Shown here: positions 37,356 through 45,953 of the stretch, in pieces
Layout: each line of letters starts with the position of its first letter
Position numbering within the stretch: position 1 is the stretch's first letter
Source: Bacteroides cutis
GTDB taxonomy: Bacteria > Bacteroidota > Bacteroidia > Bacteroidales > Bacteroidaceae
Length of the DNA: 64,000 bases
Direction: 5' to 3'
Assembly: GCF_900241005.1 (NCBI RefSeq)
Contig: NZ_OEST01000003.1
Location: 372,001-436,000 of the forward strand
Notes under the pieces: model-generated
Told to the model about the DNA's origin: nothing
Databases searched by the model: none
Seen by the model: only the letters and a program-made list of their open reading frames with translations
Program-made: the position numbers and the translations under genes

Positions 37356-38081
37356 TTAGTTAACAATAACCTTTTCAAAGTATTCTTTGAATAGTTTCTC
37401 TGCTTTTTCCAATTGTCCAGGAGTGTTTTCCTTAACTTCTTTTAGTTGGTATTTCCAACCCATTACTTCATATTTGTGTACTCCTAAACGATGATAAGGA
37501 AGTATTTCTATCCGTTGTATGTTTTGATACTTTCCAAACTGTTCGCCCAACGCACGGATGTCTTCCTCAAAATCGCTGTATCCCGGTACTAAGACATAAC
37601 GTATCCAGAAAGGGCGATTGTGTGTTTCCAGCCAAGTAGCTGTACGTAACGTTTGCTCGTTACTGCGACCGGTCAGTATATGATGACGTTCGGGGTTGAA
37701 TTCTTTGATGTCAAGTAATACTAGATCTGTCAATTTAAGCAATTCTTCAATTTTTTCGTTCCAGATCCCCCCATTGGTGTCCAGGCAAATATGTATGCCA
37801 TTGGATTGTAAATCTTTGAATAGAGGTATCAGCGCCTCTGCCTGCAAAGTCGGCTCACCACCGGAAAATGTGATCCCTCCCTTCTTTCCGAAAAATGCCT
37901 TTTGGCTGATTGCCATTTGTAGTATTTCATCGGCAGGTGTCGGGGTGCCGCCTTTTACATCTATCGTATCCGGATTGGCACAATATAGACAGCGGAAGGG
38001 ACAACCTTGCAGGAAAACAACAAGTCGCAATCCGGGACCGTCGAAAGTACCCATCGATTCGTATGAATGAACTTTAATCAT
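37356..38081 (-). CDS. pflA: Pyruvate formate-lyase activating enzyme
   Basis: A 241-residue radical SAM enzyme that installs the glycyl radical on pyruvate formate-lyase. The cluster motif CxxxCxxC is C27-x3-C31-x2-C34 in GCPFRCLYCANPDT; the SAM-binding GGE motif follows in ITFSGGEPTLQAEAL. The N-terminal VHSYESMGTFDGPGLR is characteristic of PflA. It lies 129 bases behind pflB on the same strand, with an inverted repeat between them. Confidence 0.96.
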   Translation of the reverse strand: MIKVHSYESMGTFDGPGLRLVVFLQGCPFRCLYCANPDTIDVKGGTPTPADEILQMAISQKAFFGKKGGITFSGGEPTLQAEALIPLFKDLQSNGIHICLDTNGGIWNEKIEELLKLTDLVLLDIKEFNPERHHILTGRSNEQTLRTATWLETHNRPFWIRYVLVPGYSDFEEDIRALGEQFGKYQNIQRIEILPYHRLGVHKYEVMGWKYQLKEVKENTPGQLEKAEKLFKEYFEKVIVN

Positions 38082-38115
38082 AATCGTATCATATAAATAT
38101 GAATGTATTAAAAGA

Positions 38116-38184
38116 GGACACGGATTACACGGTCTTACTCCGGATGTGTTTATTCAATCCGAGAAATCCGCATGATCCGTGTCC
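38116..38184. repeat. Inverted repeat between pflB and pflA
   Basis: GGACACGGAT at 38116-38125 pairs with ATCCGTGTCC at 38175-38184, and the intervening 49 bases contain further partial copies (ACACGG, ATCCG). It resembles dispersed Bacteroides intergenic repeats and may attenuate or process the pfl message. Confidence 0.55.
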
Positions 38185-38210
38185 GATGAATTATACTCTC
38201 AACTTAATTG

Positions 38211-40439
38211 TTACATGCTTTCGTGGAAGCTGCGGCTGATAACCTCCAGCTGATGTTCGCGACTCAGTTTCACAAAGTTTACAGCATAACCAGAAACACG
38301 GATTGTGAGTTGTGGATACTTTTCAGGATGTTCCATTGCATCTTCCAGCATTTCACGGTTCAACACATTTACATTCAAGTGGTGTGCACCCTTTGTGAAA
38401 TAACCGTCCATCATCGTTACCAAGTTTTCAACACGATCTTCTGCCGTAGGACCGAGTGATTTCGGGACGATAGAGAACGTGTTGCTGATACCGTCTTGTG
38501 AATCACGGTAACGCAGTTTGGCTACTGAACTCAATGAAGCGATAGCACCGTTCTTGTCACGTCCGTGCATCGGATTGGCACCCGGTGCAAAAGCCACGCC
38601 TTTGGCACGACCGTCGGGAGTAGCACCGGTTTTCTTGCCGTACATTACATTGGAAGTGATAGTCAGCAATGACAGGGTAGGACGGGCGTTCTTGTATACC
38701 GGCAACTTTTTCAGTTCTTCGCTGAAATAGTAAACCAAGTCTACACCGAGATGGTCTACGCGGTCATCATTATTACCGAAACAAGGGAACGAACCTTCGA
38801 TGTCGAAACCTTCTGTCAAACCGATCTCGTTGCGGCGGGCTGTAACTTTGGCATTCTTGATAGCAGACAGTGAATCGATAGCAATAGAAAGTCCAGCCAC
38901 ACCGTATGCCAGATTGATACGTGGATCAGTATCTATAAATGCCATCTGAGCCTTTTCATAGTAATACTTATCGTGCATATAGTGGATAATATTCATTGCT
39001 TCGTTATAGACACGGGCAATTTCTGTCAGCACCTTCTTGTAATTGGCCATTACTTCCTCGAACTTCAATGTATCGCTGGTCAAAACAGGAATACCCTTCA
39101 CCATTACAGTTCCTGTGTTTTCGCAACGTCCGCCATTGATAGCCAGCAATAGTGCTTTGGCAAGGTTGGCACGTGCACCGAAGAACTGTATTTGTTTGCC
39201 GATAGCTTGGTAGGATACGCAACAAGCAATGCCATAGTCATCACAGTTACGTACTTCACGCATCAGGTTGTCGTTTTCGTATTGGATGGAGCTGGTATCT
39301 ACTGAAACCTTTGCGCAGAAATCTTTGAACCCTTCCGGTAATTCAGGACTCCATAGTACAGTCATGTTAGGCTCGGGCGAAGGACCGAGGTTATATAATG
39401 TCTGCAAGAAACGGAAAGAAGTTTTCGTAACTTTCACACGTCCGTCATTGAAACGTCCACCGATAGCTTCAGTTACCCAAGTCGGATCCCCAGCGAAAAT
39501 ATCGTTATACGATTGCATACGTAGATGGCGTACCATACGCAGTTTGATGACGAACTGGTCGATCAATTCCTGAGCGAAAGTTTCATCAATGTTGCCATGA
39601 GCTAAGTCGTATTCGATAAAGATGTCGAGGAAGGAAGAAACGTTACCCAAAGACATTGCGGCACCATCTTGTTCCTTTACGGCTGCAAGATATGCCATAT
39701 ATACCCATTGAACGGCTTCTTGGGCAGATGTAGCAGGACGGCTGAGGTCCAGACCGTAATATTCGCCCATTATTTTGATATCCTTCAAAGCTTTGATTTG
39801 TTCTGATACTTCTTCGCGCAAGCGGATACGGGCTTCAGTCATCGGACCGGTCAAGTTATGTAAATCTTCCTGTTTTGCTTCGATAAGGCGGTCGATGCCA
39901 TAAAGAGCCAAACGGCGATAGTCACCAATAATGCGTCCACGAGCATAATTATCGGGAAGTCCTGTAAGGAAGCCTAATGAACGGAAAGAGCGAATTTCTT
40001 CAGTATATGCATCAAATACGCCGTCATTGTGCGTCTTGCGATAATGAGTAAAGATTTCTTTTACTTTATCATCTACTTCTACTCCGTTTTCACGGCAAGC
40101 CTTCATCACCACATTGATACCACCGAAGGGTTTGATAGCACGTTTTAGCAGTTCATCAGTCTGTAAACCGACGATGAGTTCGTTTTCTTTATCTATATAA
40201 CCTGCTTTGTGTGATGTGATAGTCGATACAGTAGTATAGTCCAATGAACGGACACCGTTGTTTGCAGTTTCTTCTGCCAAAGCTTTTACACAGAGATCCC
40301 AAATACATTTGGTACGCTCAGTAGGCCCTTGTAAAAAGGAAGCGTCGCCAGTGTAGGGTGCGATGTTTTTACTGACGAAATCACTGACGTTGATTTCTTT
40401 ACTCCAAAGCCCGTCGATAAAGGTTTTGTTCAATTCCAT
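38211..40439 (-). CDS. pflB: Pyruvate formate-lyase (formate C-acetyltransferase)
   Basis: Cleaves pyruvate with CoA to acetyl-CoA and formate in anaerobic metabolism; 742 residues from the ATG at 40439, which gives [12 protein letters not shown] (the frame extends 17 codons further without support). The adjacent catalytic cysteines are in [12 protein letters not shown] (about residue 405). The radical-bearing glycine is G717 in RVSGYAVNF near the C-terminus. The activase gene follows downstream. A palindrome 95-116 bases upstream of the start could be an operator for anaerobic control. Confidence 0.96.
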   Translation of the reverse strand: MELNKTFIDGLWSKEINVSDFVSKNIAPYTGDASFLQGPTERTKCIWDLCVKALAEETANNGVRSLDYTTVSTITSHKAGYIDKENELIVGLQTDELLKRAIKPFGGINVVMKACRENGVEVDDKVKEIFTHYRKTHNDGVFDAYTEEIRSFRSLGFLTGLPDNYARGRIIGDYRRLALYGIDRLIEAKQEDLHNLTGPMTEARIRLREEVSEQIKALKDIKIMGEYYGLDLSRPATSAQEAVQWVYMAYLAAVKEQDGAAMSLGNVSSFLDIFIEYDLAHGNIDETFAQELIDQFVIKLRMVRHLRMQSYNDIFAGDPTWVTEAIGGRFNDGRVKVTKTSFRFLQTLYNLGPSPEPNMTVLWSPELPEGFKDFCAKVSVDTSSIQYENDNLMREVRNCDDYGIACCVSYQAIGKQIQFFGARANLAKALLLAINGGRCENTGTVMVKGIPVLTSDTLKFEEVMANYKKVLTEIARVYNEAMNIIHYMHDKYYYEKAQMAFIDTDPRINLAYGVAGLSIAIDSLSAIKNAKVTARRNEIGLTEGFDIEGSFPCFGNNDDRVDHLGVDLVYYFSEELKKLPVYKNARPTLSLLTITSNVMYGKKTGATPDGRAKGVAFAPGANPMHGRDKNGAIASLSSVAKLRYRDSQDGISNTFSIVPKSLGPTAEDRVENLVTMMDGYFTKGAHHLNVNVLNREMLEDAMEHPEKYPQLTIRVSGYAVNFVKLSREHQLEVISRSFHESM

Positions 40440-40533
40440 AATATTCTTTTTTTGATGGTGGTTAGATAATGTTATCCTTAGAAGGTGCAAAATTACGGAA
40501 AAATTTCCGTAATTACATAGTGATAATACTCAT

Positions 40534-40555
40534 TTTTATGTTGAACAGCATAAAA
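40534..40555. promoter_or_regulatory. Palindrome upstream of pflB, candidate CRP/FNR-type operator
   Basis: TTTTATG-N8-CATAAAA is a perfect 22-base palindrome, 95-116 bases upstream of the pflB start. Dimension and symmetry suit a CRP/FNR-family dimer. The remainder of the 421-base gap 40440-40860 is A/T-rich and shows no gene. Confidence 0.5.
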
Positions 40556-40812
40556 TAACTAATATTAGGTAACAAATACTGTGAAAGATAACTTTTCTGG
40601 AGGTTATCAATTAATATAGTATTACTAACAATTAATAGTTTTCTCACTAATATTTATTCGTTTGAAGTGTTTTTTTCTTCCTCCAATATCTGACAGCTGA
40701 AAATGTAAATTATAGTAATAAAAGGAATAATATCTTCTTGTCTATAATTTACTTATCGAGGTGCTTCAGGAATATTTTATTCCAAATTATTTGTGAATTA
40801 AAAAAGAAATAC

Positions 40813-40946
40813 TACCTTTGCACCGCTTTCAACGGAAAGCCTTCTTGAGAAGGAAGTTTTGGAGAGGTGGCAGAGTGGTCGATTGCGGCGGTCTTGAAAA
40901 CCGTTGTGCTGCGAGGCACCCGGGGTTCGAATCCCTGTCTCTCCGC
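40813..40946 (+). repeat. 134-bp perfect duplication containing tRNA-Ser(UGA), copy 2
   Basis: Identical to 14626-14759, beginning at the -7 box TACCTTTG. It marks the left edge of the accessory island. Confidence 0.9.
40861..40945 (+). tRNA. tRNA-Ser (anticodon UGA), copy 2
   Basis: Base for base identical to the copy at 14674-14758, with the same stems, anticodon loop CTTGAAA and long variable arm. It is followed by its own, unrelated terminator and then by an integrase remnant, the usual arrangement of a tRNA used as an integration site. Confidence 0.96.
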
Positions 40947-40981
40947 AGAACCTACTGGACAAAACAAGACAGTAAGTGGAC

Positions 40982-41014
40982 AAAAACCTACAAATCAGCG
41001 ATTTGTAGGTTTTT
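40982..41014 (+). terminator. Terminator of tRNA-Ser(UGA) copy 2
   Basis: Perfect 15-base arms, 40982-40996 and 41000-41014 (AAAAACCTACAAATC and its complement), around a three-base loop and running into further T. Confidence 0.88.
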
Positions 41015-41071
41015 TTATTGCCTATAAGTCTTGTTTCCAAGACAACAAAAGGACTTGAAAAGACATAGTTT

Positions 41072-41123
41072 CGTTACTAAATCGTTACCTATTCCCTACC
41101 GGACAAAAACGGTAACGATTTGT
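41072..41123. repeat. Element repeat A: arm-site-like sequence upstream of the integrase
   Basis: Bases 41084-41123 recur at 49295-49334 with one mismatch. The block has an 11-base inverted repeat, AAATCGTTACC and GGTAACGATTT, around a 21-base centre. CGTTACTAAATCGTTAC at its left edge recurs behind the first tRNA-Ser. Confidence 0.8.
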
Positions 41124-41219
41124 CCGAAAATGACCGCAGAAAGTCCGAACTTGTCCACCGTCTAAATATCTCACATTTAAAGCGTTATCATTGGTTTTGC
41201 AACTTAAAAATGTGAGGTT

Positions 41220-41993
41220 ATGAAGAGTACATTTAAAGTCCTTTTCTATTTAAAGAAAGGCTCTGAAAAAAAGAACGGTGAAGTTATGATTATGGCAAGA
41301 ATTACCATTGACGGTAAACTTTGCCAGTTCAGCACAAAACAAAGCATTTTGCCTGATAGCTGGAATATCGCAGCAGGAAAAGCCAAAGGTAAGGATACAG
41401 GTAAAATCAATGCTTTATTAGATGATATAAAAGCATCCTTAAGCAATATCTACCACGAACAACAACGGCGTGACAATTATGTAACAGCCGAAAAGGTGAA
41501 GAATGAATTTTTGGGACACAGTGAGAAATACGAAACCGTCCTTACCCTTTTCAAAAAGAACAATGACGATGTTAAGCAGTTAGTCGGTATATCCAAGACG
41601 ATTGCTACCTATCGTAAATATGAAGTGACCCGCCGCCATCTTGCCGAGTTCATCCAAAGCAAATATAACGTATCGGATTTTGCGATAAATGAAATAACAC
41701 CGATGTTCATTACAGACTTCGAGTTATATTTGCGTACTACCTGTAAATGTGGTTATAACACGACCGCTAAGTTCATGCAGTTTTTCAAACGTATTATCCT
41801 GATTGCCCGTAATAATGGCATCTTGATAGGCGACCCATTCGCCAGTTATAAAATACGTTTGGAAAAAGTGGATAGGGGTTACTTGTCAGAGGATGAAATA
41901 AAAATCATCCTTAAAAAGAAGATGGTTTCTGAACGGTTGGAAAACGTCAGGAACTTGTTTATTTTTTCCTGCTTCATGTTGCAAGACATTTGA
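41220..41993 (+). pseudogene. Tyrosine recombinase (integrase), truncated before the catalytic domain
   Basis: 257 residues remain. The N-terminal arm-binding domain (about 1-90, FKVLFYLKKGSEKKNGEVMI) and the SAM-like core-binding domain (about 100-210, YRKYEVTRRHLAEFIQSKY) are typical of Bacteroidota phage integrases. The catalytic domain should begin at ENVRNLFIFSCF, but the frame breaks after MLQDI. All active-site residues (R, H-x-x-R, Y) are therefore missing and it cannot recombine DNA. A third partial copy of the element repeat lies 38 bases after the stop, suggesting deletion between repeats removed the rest. Confidence 0.88.
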
Positions 41994-42030
41994 CTTCTTC
42001 TTTCTGATTGATATACAAAGAATTAGAGAA

Positions 42031-42057
42031 TACCTATTCTTGAATAGGTAACGATTT
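42031..42057. repeat. Element repeat B: partial copy with a perfect palindrome
   Basis: TACCTATTC-TT-GAATAGGTA (42031-42050) is a palindrome overlapping GGTAACGATTT (42047-42057). Both halves occur in the 40-base repeats at 41084 and 49295, here with the centre deleted. The gap 41994-42596 otherwise has no gene. Confidence 0.65.
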
Positions 42058-42596
42058 AGAAACGAGCAAACTGCACATATTCGCCATGTTTTGCATTAAG
42101 TCTAAAGAACGCTTTATCACTCTGCAAAGATAGAGTTTTTTGTTTGTCTGCTATTTTTTCTTGCCGTAATTTTAATAGTTAGTTCCTATAAACTTTATAG
42201 TTGTCGAATTTTATTTTTACTAATTATCATAATAAATGACAGATTCTAGTCTGAGTTATTCTCTGGCTGAAACATTGAGCAAACAGAACCTGTTCAGCAA
42301 CTTCACATAGGGCAAATGAACTACAATATGCTGTGAAAAATGTTTTACTATGACATGATTGAAAGTCATGAGTAATTTCTGAATTAAGAAATAACTTAAG
42401 TCAATCCGATAAAAATCTCATTTTACAAGAAGTAATATCATTTGTTTTTATCAAAACTATGATTTTTTTCAAAGAAAAACACTGACTCAATTTTACTTTT
42501 ATTTCTTTGCAAGGTCTTTTATATAGAACGCCCATTCGAATGAGTTCATAAAAAGGTTCGTGGAACATGAATGTATAACGAAATAATACAATAACT

Positions 42597-42956
42597 ATGT
42601 GTACAACGAGAAAATGGAAAACAGGAATACTGTTAATCGCGATGATATTGGTTTGCGGAGCTGCAAATGCACAACATTGGCATCGGCATTATCGTCCCAA
42701 CCGGGTTGTCACTGTTGTAGTTCAACCTGACGTGATATCCCATGTAAGTAACCGTTTCAACCCAAAGGAGCGATTGGCGATGGCTATAGCTTATCTGGAA
42801 ACGCATGAACACCTTACTATCAGGCAATATGCAAAAATGACACACCTTAGCATGGCATCGGCGGAAGCTGAACTTGACGCTTTTGTCATGGATAAGAAAA
42901 AGCCCATACGGCTTGTAATCAGAGGAAAAAAGAAAGTGTACATCAAAAGGCAATAG
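42597..42956 (+). CDS. Small exported protein heading the ECF sigma operon
   Basis: A 119-residue protein of unknown family, first in the eight-gene set. A signal peptide ends AANAQ near residue 25, followed by a histidine/arginine segment HWHRHYRPNRVV that could bind metal or nucleotide. The rest is predicted helical: FNPKERLAMAIAYLETHEH, LTIRQYAKMTHLSMASAEAEL and a basic end KKKVYIKRQ. The middle part reads like a small helix-turn-helix, odd for an exported protein. It is three bases from the next gene. Confidence 0.65.
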   Translation: MCTTRKWKTGILLIAMILVCGAANAQHWHRHYRPNRVVTVVVQPDVISHVSNRFNPKERLAMAIAYLETHEHLTIRQYAKMTHLSMASAEAELDAFVMDKKKPIRLVIRGKKKVYIKRQ

Positions 42957-42959
42957 GAT

Positions 42960-43172
42960 ATGAAGAAGAATTGGAAACTACTGATATTGGGAATGACCGC
43001 TATGTGTTTGCTACAATCTTGTGTAACCGTGCGCAAGGCCCGCCCTCACCATCATCACCATCACAGACATTGTATGCTTCTTTACCAACAGCCTACAGGT
43101 ACGGATTCGTTGAATGTACCTGATACTTATATAGCAATAGAAAACCCGATAAATTATGAACGTAAAGGATGA
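42960..43172 (+). CDS. Histidine-rich small lipoprotein
   Basis: A 70-residue lipoprotein with lipobox LLQSC at about residue 21. The mature part of about 50 residues begins VTVRKARP and then carries six consecutive histidines followed by RHC, a likely metal-binding site (inference). The C-terminus NYERKG overlaps the first 17 bases of the sigma factor gene, so the two are coupled. I know no named family for it; small proteins of this kind are easily lost in annotation. Confidence 0.65.
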   Translation: MKKNWKLLILGMTAMCLLQSCVTVRKARPHHHHHHRHCMLLYQQPTGTDSLNVPDTYIAIENPINYERKG

Positions 43173-43701
43173 CAAGGAACTTGTGTGGCTGACAGCTAAA
43201 GATCCGGAGAAAGGCTTCCGTTATCTGATGGCGAAATACAAGGAAGCAGTTTACTGGCATATCCGAAGACTGGTCGTAGCTCATGAAGACGCACAGGATG
43301 CAACGCAGGAAACGTTCGTCAGGGTGTTCCGGTCTTTATCCGATTTCAAAGGTGAATGTACTTTTCGCTCTTGGGTATATCGGATTGCTACTAACGAAGC
43401 CTTACGTCTGCTTGGGAAATATAAGAAAGAAGAACTGGTGTCATTGGATGACTCTTTCAGCGAACTAAGCAGCCTGATGGCTGATGAATATGTCGATTAC
43501 AGTGATTTGGAAACCGTCAAGCTGCAAAAAGCCATTTTGTCCTTGCCTACCAAGCAACAGCTGGCTTTTAACCTGCGATACTATAATGAATTGGGATATG
43601 ACGAGATTGCCGGAATCATCGGTTCAACAGTAGATGGAGCAAAATCCAACTACCATATCGCCAAAGATAAGATTGTCAAATATATGAATGTTAACAATTA
43701 G
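43156..43701 (+). CDS. ECF-type RNA polymerase sigma factor of the island operon
   Basis: A 181-residue ECF sigma factor. Region 2 lies at about 15-85, with AHEDAQDATQETFVRVFRSL and the melting segment GECTFRSWVYRIATNEALR. Region 4 is at about 120-175, with LPTKQQLAFNLRYYNELGYD and helix-turn-helix EIAGIIGSTVDGAKSNYH. It overlaps the His-rich lipoprotein gene upstream and the next frame downstream. Its target promoter is probably the operon itself plus unknown genes; the sequence does not show a conserved site. Confidence 0.93.
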   Translation: MNVKDDKELVWLTAKDPEKGFRYLMAKYKEAVYWHIRRLVVAHEDAQDATQETFVRVFRSLSDFKGECTFRSWVYRIATNEALRLLGKYKKEELVSLDDSFSELSSLMADEYVDYSDLETVKLQKAILSLPTKQQLAFNLRYYNELGYDEIAGIIGSTVDGAKSNYHIAKDKIVKYMNVNN

Positions 43702-43705
43702 ATGT

Positions 43706-44035
43706 ATGAAAAGAGATTTTGATTTCGACCGCATAGGTAAACGTCTTCCCTATACCGCGCCCGATGGCTTTCTGGATGATATGGAAAACAACGTATGGGA
43801 AACTGTAAGACAGGAGATGTTACCTTCCAAACCCAAACATCATTTTCGTCTTTGGTATTCTTTGACAGGAGGACTTGTGGCAGCAAGTATTGCACTATTG
43901 GTTGTCTTCAATTTATTGCCTGATAATTCAAGAAGTGATTTTGAAGATGTTGAAAAGGCTTTTTCCAATCTGAGCAGTAGTGATCAGGATTACCTGTTTG
44001 CAACTTATCAGGATGACTTATTTATGAAATTTTGA
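43706..44035 (+). CDS. Small single-pass membrane protein, probable anti-sigma factor
   Basis: A 109-residue protein beginning four bases after the sigma stop. The ATG at 43706 is chosen; an ATG at 43688 overlaps the sigma gene. The N-terminal 47 residues are soluble and charged (DFDFDRIGKRLPYTAPDGFL, ENNVWETVRQEM), followed by a membrane helix at about 50-69 (GGLVAASIALLVVFNLL) and a short acidic periplasmic tail. Size, position and topology fit an anti-sigma anchor. No zinc-binding HxxxCxxC is present. Confidence 0.75.
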   Translation: MKRDFDFDRIGKRLPYTAPDGFLDDMENNVWETVRQEMLPSKPKHHFRLWYSLTGGLVAASIALLVVFNLLPDNSRSDFEDVEKAFSNLSSSDQDYLFATYQDDLFMKF

Positions 44036-44056
44036 ACGAGTAAAAAATAAAAAGAC

Positions 44057-44500
44057 ATGAAGAATATCATTAAAGTTCTTGCACTTGCAATCGCAATGGT
44101 AACTATCAGCACAAGTGCTTATGCCCAAAAGAATGAACGGCAGCGCATGACCAGAGAAGAGTTGGCCGAAACCCAAGCCCGGTTTATAGCCAAAGAGATG
44201 GCTATGGATGACGCGACAGCCACGCAGTTTGTGGAGACTTTCTGCCAGTTCCAGAAAGATATTTGGGCACTTGGCTCCCGTCCTAAAAGAGATACCTCTC
44301 ATCTTTCGGATAAAGAGGCTGAACAGGCAATGAATGAGAGGTTTGCTCATAGCCAAAAGATACTTGACTTGAGGAAAAAGTATTATTTGAAATACTGCAA
44401 ATTTTTAACACCCAGCCAAATAGAGAGAGTATATGAACTGGAAAGAGGAATGATGAACAGGCTGTTCAACCGTTCCAAAGACAAAGGAAACCATAAATAG
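44057..44500 (+). CDS. Spy/CpxP/CnrX-like periplasmic helical protein
   Basis: A 147-residue exported protein with a signal peptide ending AYAQK near residue 24. The mature protein is nearly all helix: MTREELAETQARFIAKEMA, MDDATATQFVETFCQFQK, EAEQAMNERFAHSQKILDL, RKKYYLKYCKFLTPSQIERV. The helix-turn-helix-hairpin with an L-T-x-x-Q turn near the end matches the Spy/CpxP/CnrX fold of periplasmic chaperones and metal sensors. In CnrYXH-type systems such a protein sits next to sigma and anti-sigma genes, as here. Assignment is by pattern only. Confidence 0.65.
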   Translation: MKNIIKVLALAIAMVTISTSAYAQKNERQRMTREELAETQARFIAKEMAMDDATATQFVETFCQFQKDIWALGSRPKRDTSHLSDKEAEQAMNERFAHSQKILDLRKKYYLKYCKFLTPSQIERVYELERGMMNRLFNRSKDKGNHK

Positions 44501-44509
44501 GACAAGATT

Positions 44510-45931
44510 ATGAAAATAAAAGTATTTGGCATATTTTGCCTGTCGTTTCTGATGGCGTCAGCCTTGTCTTCATGTGACAGTGAAGAGATTATAGACCAAC
44601 AGGAAGAGGTGTCCGGCAATGAAAATCCAACCATGACCGTTCTTGCCGAACAAGTGGCAGGAAGTGACGGGTATGATGAAAATGGGGTTACTGCGTTGAA
44701 TTTCCCAAGTTCACAGAATTTGCACAGCATATCCAGTGGCTTGAAACTGAATTCTCAGTTGTCCGGAATCACAAAAATAGAGTTGGAAAGTGTAGATGGT
44801 TATGCCTTGGCCGGAACTGTCGGTATCCAATGGGGAGAAACAGCGGAAACACTTGTCGGTGAAGTGGAAAATGCCAACTCCATTTTGGTGTTCAATGCCC
44901 CGGATGAAAACGGTCTGACTGCCGGAAAAGACTACTACATTTTTACCTTACCCTGCGACCTTTATGGAGGTTATCGCTTGTCAATCTATCGGGAAGGACT
45001 CGTGGCACATTATTTTGGTGTACACCAGACCGTAGAATCAGGTTCGTTCATAAGTCCCGTCGATTTGGAGGAGGATGAACTGGAATTTGACGATCCGGAT
45101 GCACCGCTCGTGGAAGAAGAACGACCGGAACTGGATGCCACGACAACGGCACTTCTCCGTCAATATCAGCAAAATCCTACGGAAGAAAACAAGCAGGCGT
45201 TATTGGATCAGATGGGTATCCGTTACGACAAGGTAGTAGCTCGCAAGAAAGCCAAGCTCCGTGAACTGGAGAGGGAAGCCTTAACTTTGGATGTGGTGGA
45301 AGAAATGCAGGAGATTGTGGATGAGATGGTAGAGAACCGTGATATCCGTCTCGAACAGCAGTTACTGCGCCTTATAGACCCCCGGAATGATGACAACCCC
45401 AACGATGCGTGGATGGTACTGCGCGGTGCGTCTGCCCCCAATGCCTACATCGGTTATGCCCCTGTAACCAATGCGGAATATGCAGCCTTCAAACCAAATT
45501 TTACCTATGAAGCCGGACAGGACAACTATCCGGTAGTGAATATCACGATTGCGGATGCCACGGCTTATTGCGATTGGCTTACGGCACAGGATAATTCGCA
45601 TAGCTACCGTCTGCCTACCGACGAGGAATGGATTCTCGGTGCAGGGCATATGCCGAAGGACGTTGTAATGAACGCCGACCGTGTGGAGACGGGACTGACA
45701 CCTGTGGATGCTTACAGTCAGACAACAGGTGCTTGTGGAGGCATTGACTTTTGGGGCAACTGTTGGGAGTGGACTTCATCCACGGATACAAACGGGCAGT
45801 ATATCATTAAAGGCGGCAGTTGGGATTCTGAACGTGACGATTGCCGTAGCGAGAAATCCGATGTCGTAAGAATTGGTACACAAGGATATGCCAATGTCGG
45901 TTTCAGAGTCGTAAGAACTGATTCTATTTAA
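44510..45931 (+). CDS. SUMF1-domain lipoprotein, first of a tandem pair
   Basis: A 473-residue lipoprotein (lipobox LSSC, lipidated C22). Residues about 60-190 form a beta-rich domain with LPCDLYGGYRLSIYREGLVA, faintly fimbrillin-like. About 205-290 is a charged helical region (RKKAKLRELEREALTL, EEMQEIVDEMVENRDIR). About 300-470 is a SUMF1/FGE-type domain with APVTNAEYAAF, LPTDEEWILGAGH and GNCWEWTSS. In formylglycine-generating enzymes two cysteines follow GGS; here the motif is GGSWDS440ERDDC445, so the first cysteine is serine. It is therefore unlikely to be a sulfatase-activating enzyme. A nearly collinear paralogue follows 22 bases later. Confidence 0.88.
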   Translation: MKIKVFGIFCLSFLMASALSSCDSEEIIDQQEEVSGNENPTMTVLAEQVAGSDGYDENGVTALNFPSSQNLHSISSGLKLNSQLSGITKIELESVDGYALAGTVGIQWGETAETLVGEVENANSILVFNAPDENGLTAGKDYYIFTLPCDLYGGYRLSIYREGLVAHYFGVHQTVESGSFISPVDLEEDELEFDDPDAPLVEEERPELDATTTALLRQYQQNPTEENKQALLDQMGIRYDKVVARKKAKLRELEREALTLDVVEEMQEIVDEMVENRDIRLEQQLLRLIDPRNDDNPNDAWMVLRGASAPNAYIGYAPVTNAEYAAFKPNFTYEAGQDNYPVVNITIADATAYCDWLTAQDNSHSYRLPTDEEWILGAGHMPKDVVMNADRVETGLTPVDAYSQTTGACGGIDFWGNCWEWTSSTDTNGQYIIKGGSWDSERDDCRSEKSDVVRIGTQGYANVGFRVVRTDSI

Positions 45932-45953
45932 TTCTCCAAAATAATATACGAAT

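Noticed and set aside
42960..43172. Vector-derived hexahistidine tag
   Set aside because: The histidines sit inside a natural lipoprotein frame with codons mixed between CAC and CAT, in a native operon, and are not next to cloning or protease sites.
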